DNA from: Antrodiella citrinella
Taxonomy: Eukaryota > Basidiomycota > Agaricomycetes > Polyporales > Steccherinaceae
Assembly (NCBI GenBank): GCA_004802725.1
Contig: SGPM01000098.1
Span: 1 to 64,000, forward strand
Length of the DNA: 64,000 nt
Reading direction: 5' to 3'
In this document: in pieces, positions 62,304 through 64,000 of the stretch
How positions within the stretch are numbered: position 1 is the stretch's first letter
How the letters are laid out: every line of letters begins with the position of its first letter
Notes under the pieces: model-generated
What the model was told of the DNA's origin: nothing
What the model saw: the letters and a program-made list of their open reading frames with translations, nothing else
Database searches by the model: none
Position numbers and translations under genes: made by a program

Positions 62304-64000
62304 TCACACATCCACAACTGCTAGCATACTCCACATGTACAACGGCAAAGTCAGATTGTCGTTTTGCACAGAAAATGCTTCCAACACCGACGACAGTCCT
62401 GCCACCACTGCGTACCGAATCATCTAGGAAAAAAAAGGAAAAAAAAAAGACAATGGCAGTGTCAGTATCGGTTGCAGAAAAAATCAGGCAACGACCAGGC
62501 GTAGTCAAAAACCTGGCCGCAACAGAGCGGGCGGCGGAACTACGCCTGGGCCCGGGTGACAAGAACTGCGCAAAACTCACCGAGAAATCTTCCGTGAACC
62601 CACAGATACGCAACAGCCACGCGCATGCCACGACCGACACGGTGAACGCGATGCTGCCTTCCACAGTCTTCGGGGTACTGGCACACCAGCGGTGTCGGCC
62701 CAGCCGTTTCCCCGCAATCGATGCCTAGACCACGTCAGGAGCAACTCAACATCAGTACAACTGCATCAGCTGCGTTCGGAAAAACCACGCACCAGGGCGT
62801 CACCCACGCCCAGCGCTAGGATACCCGTAAACTGAAGCAGCCTCGAGGGTCTGAACACGCACCACCAATACAATCAGCACGAGTCGACCCCAATAAATTG
62901 CACCAGCAAGCTGGAGACTCCGCTCACCCTTCGAACCAAACTGAATTCGCGCATCCCGTCAACAAATAAAAATGACTCAGGATCGCCGTTCCGCTATCCT
63001 TCGAGTCCAGAAACTCGTTCATGAACACATGCACTGCCGCGCCAAACGGGTACAGCGCGAAGTACCGCACGTACTCTGCGAACGTGAACAACGCGAAGGC
63101 AGCGCTAAACGAAAGATGTGTGAACGCCGGCTGAAATGGCAGTGATGCGAATTTCGTCGTCAAGGGTTTGAGTTTGGAATTGCGAAGCGCAATTAATCGG
63201 GAATGAATTAATCGGGTGGTGAGCAAGACGGCATCAGGAAGGAGAGAGCGAAACGAGAGGAGACTCACGTCGACGACGACACCGGGCAGGAACATCACCA
63301 CCGCCAACGCATGGAAATACTTACGCCGCGCATTCACGCTCAAAGTAGGCACATGCTTGTCCGCAGCATCTAATAGATCCGTGGCCACCTGCGTCCCATT
63401 CGGCAAATTCGATAGATTCCGTAAGTGGAGGTCAGGGAAATTCAGACGGTACGGGCTGCTCGCGTCGGGCAGGAACGACGAATATCCTGCGGGCGGTTGA
63501 GACGGCGGCGCCGTTCCACTGTCGCTCTGGTTGCCAGGAACGCCGCCGCCCCCGCCGCTACTGGAGTACCCATTCGCGCGGTTGGTAGAGTCGACGGAGG
63601 CCGTGGTATTAGCCTCGCTGACGATGTTCAGCACCGCTCGATGCCTGTACCTCCTGGTCCTGGCGAGCTGTCTGTTCCATCCGGCGACGCTGATACTGAC
63701 CAACGCCGCCCAATACGCCAATAACGCCGCTCTGCTCCATTTTCGCTTACCCTCCAGAAGCCAGAATATTGTCCACACCCATGGGTCGCGGTTGCCAAGG
63801 CACCAGCGTGTCCAGAGACCTATGAGACCGGCGACGATAACAACGGTACCCAGGTAGAACCCTGCGGCGAGTAGACGGCGGTAAAGTTGGCGCTGTTCAG
63901 GGTAGCGGAGACGGCGAACGGGTTGGCGAGCAATGTGGCGAGAGAGGTAGAGGAGTGGCGAGAGGAGAAACCCGGTAAGGAGTGAACCGGGTATGAGAGC
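62304..64000 (-). CDS. SEC59: dolichol kinase Sec59, N-terminus beyond window
   Basis: ER polytopic enzyme that uses CTP to phosphorylate dolichol for N-glycosylation, GPI anchors and mannosylation. The gene continues past the right edge, so its start is missing. In-frame exons: edge-63269, 63130-62928, 62850-62793, 62724-62581, 62423-62304. Visible: DPWVWTIFWLLEGKRKW, several hydrophobic helices, NARRKYFHALAVVMFLPGVVVD, AEYVRYFALYPFGAAVHVFMNEFLD, DSGTAILSHFYLLTGCA, the CTP-binding stretch GILALGVGDALASIAGKRLG and HRWCASTPKTVEGSIAF, and a C-terminus LEAFSVQNDNLTLPLYMWS. All match Sec59. The intron at 63131-63268 is 138 nt with no stop in frame, so a retained form would still be translated. 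Confidence 0.92.

Overview
The window is nuclear DNA from a filamentous basidiomycete, most likely an Agaricomycete. The evidence is: genes packed on both strands, broken by many 45-70 nt GT-AG introns; a fatty acid synthase in which the Fas1 and Fas2 chains form one polypeptide, the basidiomycete arrangement; and kinases with an HGDLRG catalytic loop of the kind common in mushroom-forming fungi. It is a draft assembly. A run of Ns lies at about 17221-17516, and single Ns are scattered over 14.6-17.2 kb and 53.0-54.5 kb. Exons were placed by following splice sites and checking that every junction keeps frame; coordinates are given where this worked.

Layout. 0-1 kb: 5' part of a RUS/DUF647 gene (-). 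2.8-15.8 kb: fused fatty acid synthase (+, 20 exons, about 3,927 aa). 16-18.4 kb: Pof1-like NMN adenylyltransferase (-) and a Bmt2-type 25S rRNA methyltransferase (-, 3' end lost in the gap). 18.6-20.6 kb: DEAD-box helicase DBP5 (+). 20.6-26.2 kb: gene-poor, with one small SnoaL/NTF2-like gene. 26.2-28.7 kb: a VTC-family membrane protein (-) divergent from a type II Hsp40 (+). 28.7-32.6 kb: gene-poor. 32.6-34.8 kb: MFS transporter of the GIT1/phosphate symporter type (+). 35.4-39.8 kb: SEM1 (-), tRNA-Arg(CCG) (+) and two tandem RAE1/GLE2 WD40 genes (+). 40.3-46.9 kb: ERG3 sterol C5-desaturase (-), a type I Hsp40 (-) and RCM1/NSUN5 (+). 47-52.2 kb: two tandem TKL-type kinase genes (-) and VPS71/ZNHIT1 (-). 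52.4-54.3 kb: homocitrate synthase (+). 55.2-61.9 kb: hybrid histidine kinase (-). 62.3-64 kb: dolichol kinase SEC59 (-, continues past the right edge).

Most genes are housekeeping: lipid, sterol and lysine synthesis, rRNA methylation, mRNA export, chaperones, dolichol phosphate supply. Many pairs are divergent over 200-600 bp and probably share promoters. The mRNA-export theme is notable: DBP5, SEM1 (also a TREX-2 subunit) and two RAE1 copies lie within 20 kb.

Most unusual items: a predicted protein joining a Not3/Not5-like N-terminal coiled coil to a TKL-type kinase, in which all nine exons are phase 0; a tandem RAE1 duplication with conserved intron positions; a type I Hsp40 whose AUG is assembled by splicing and whose HPD motif is carried by 18-nt and 6-nt microexons; and several GC-AG introns, two of them in RCM1.
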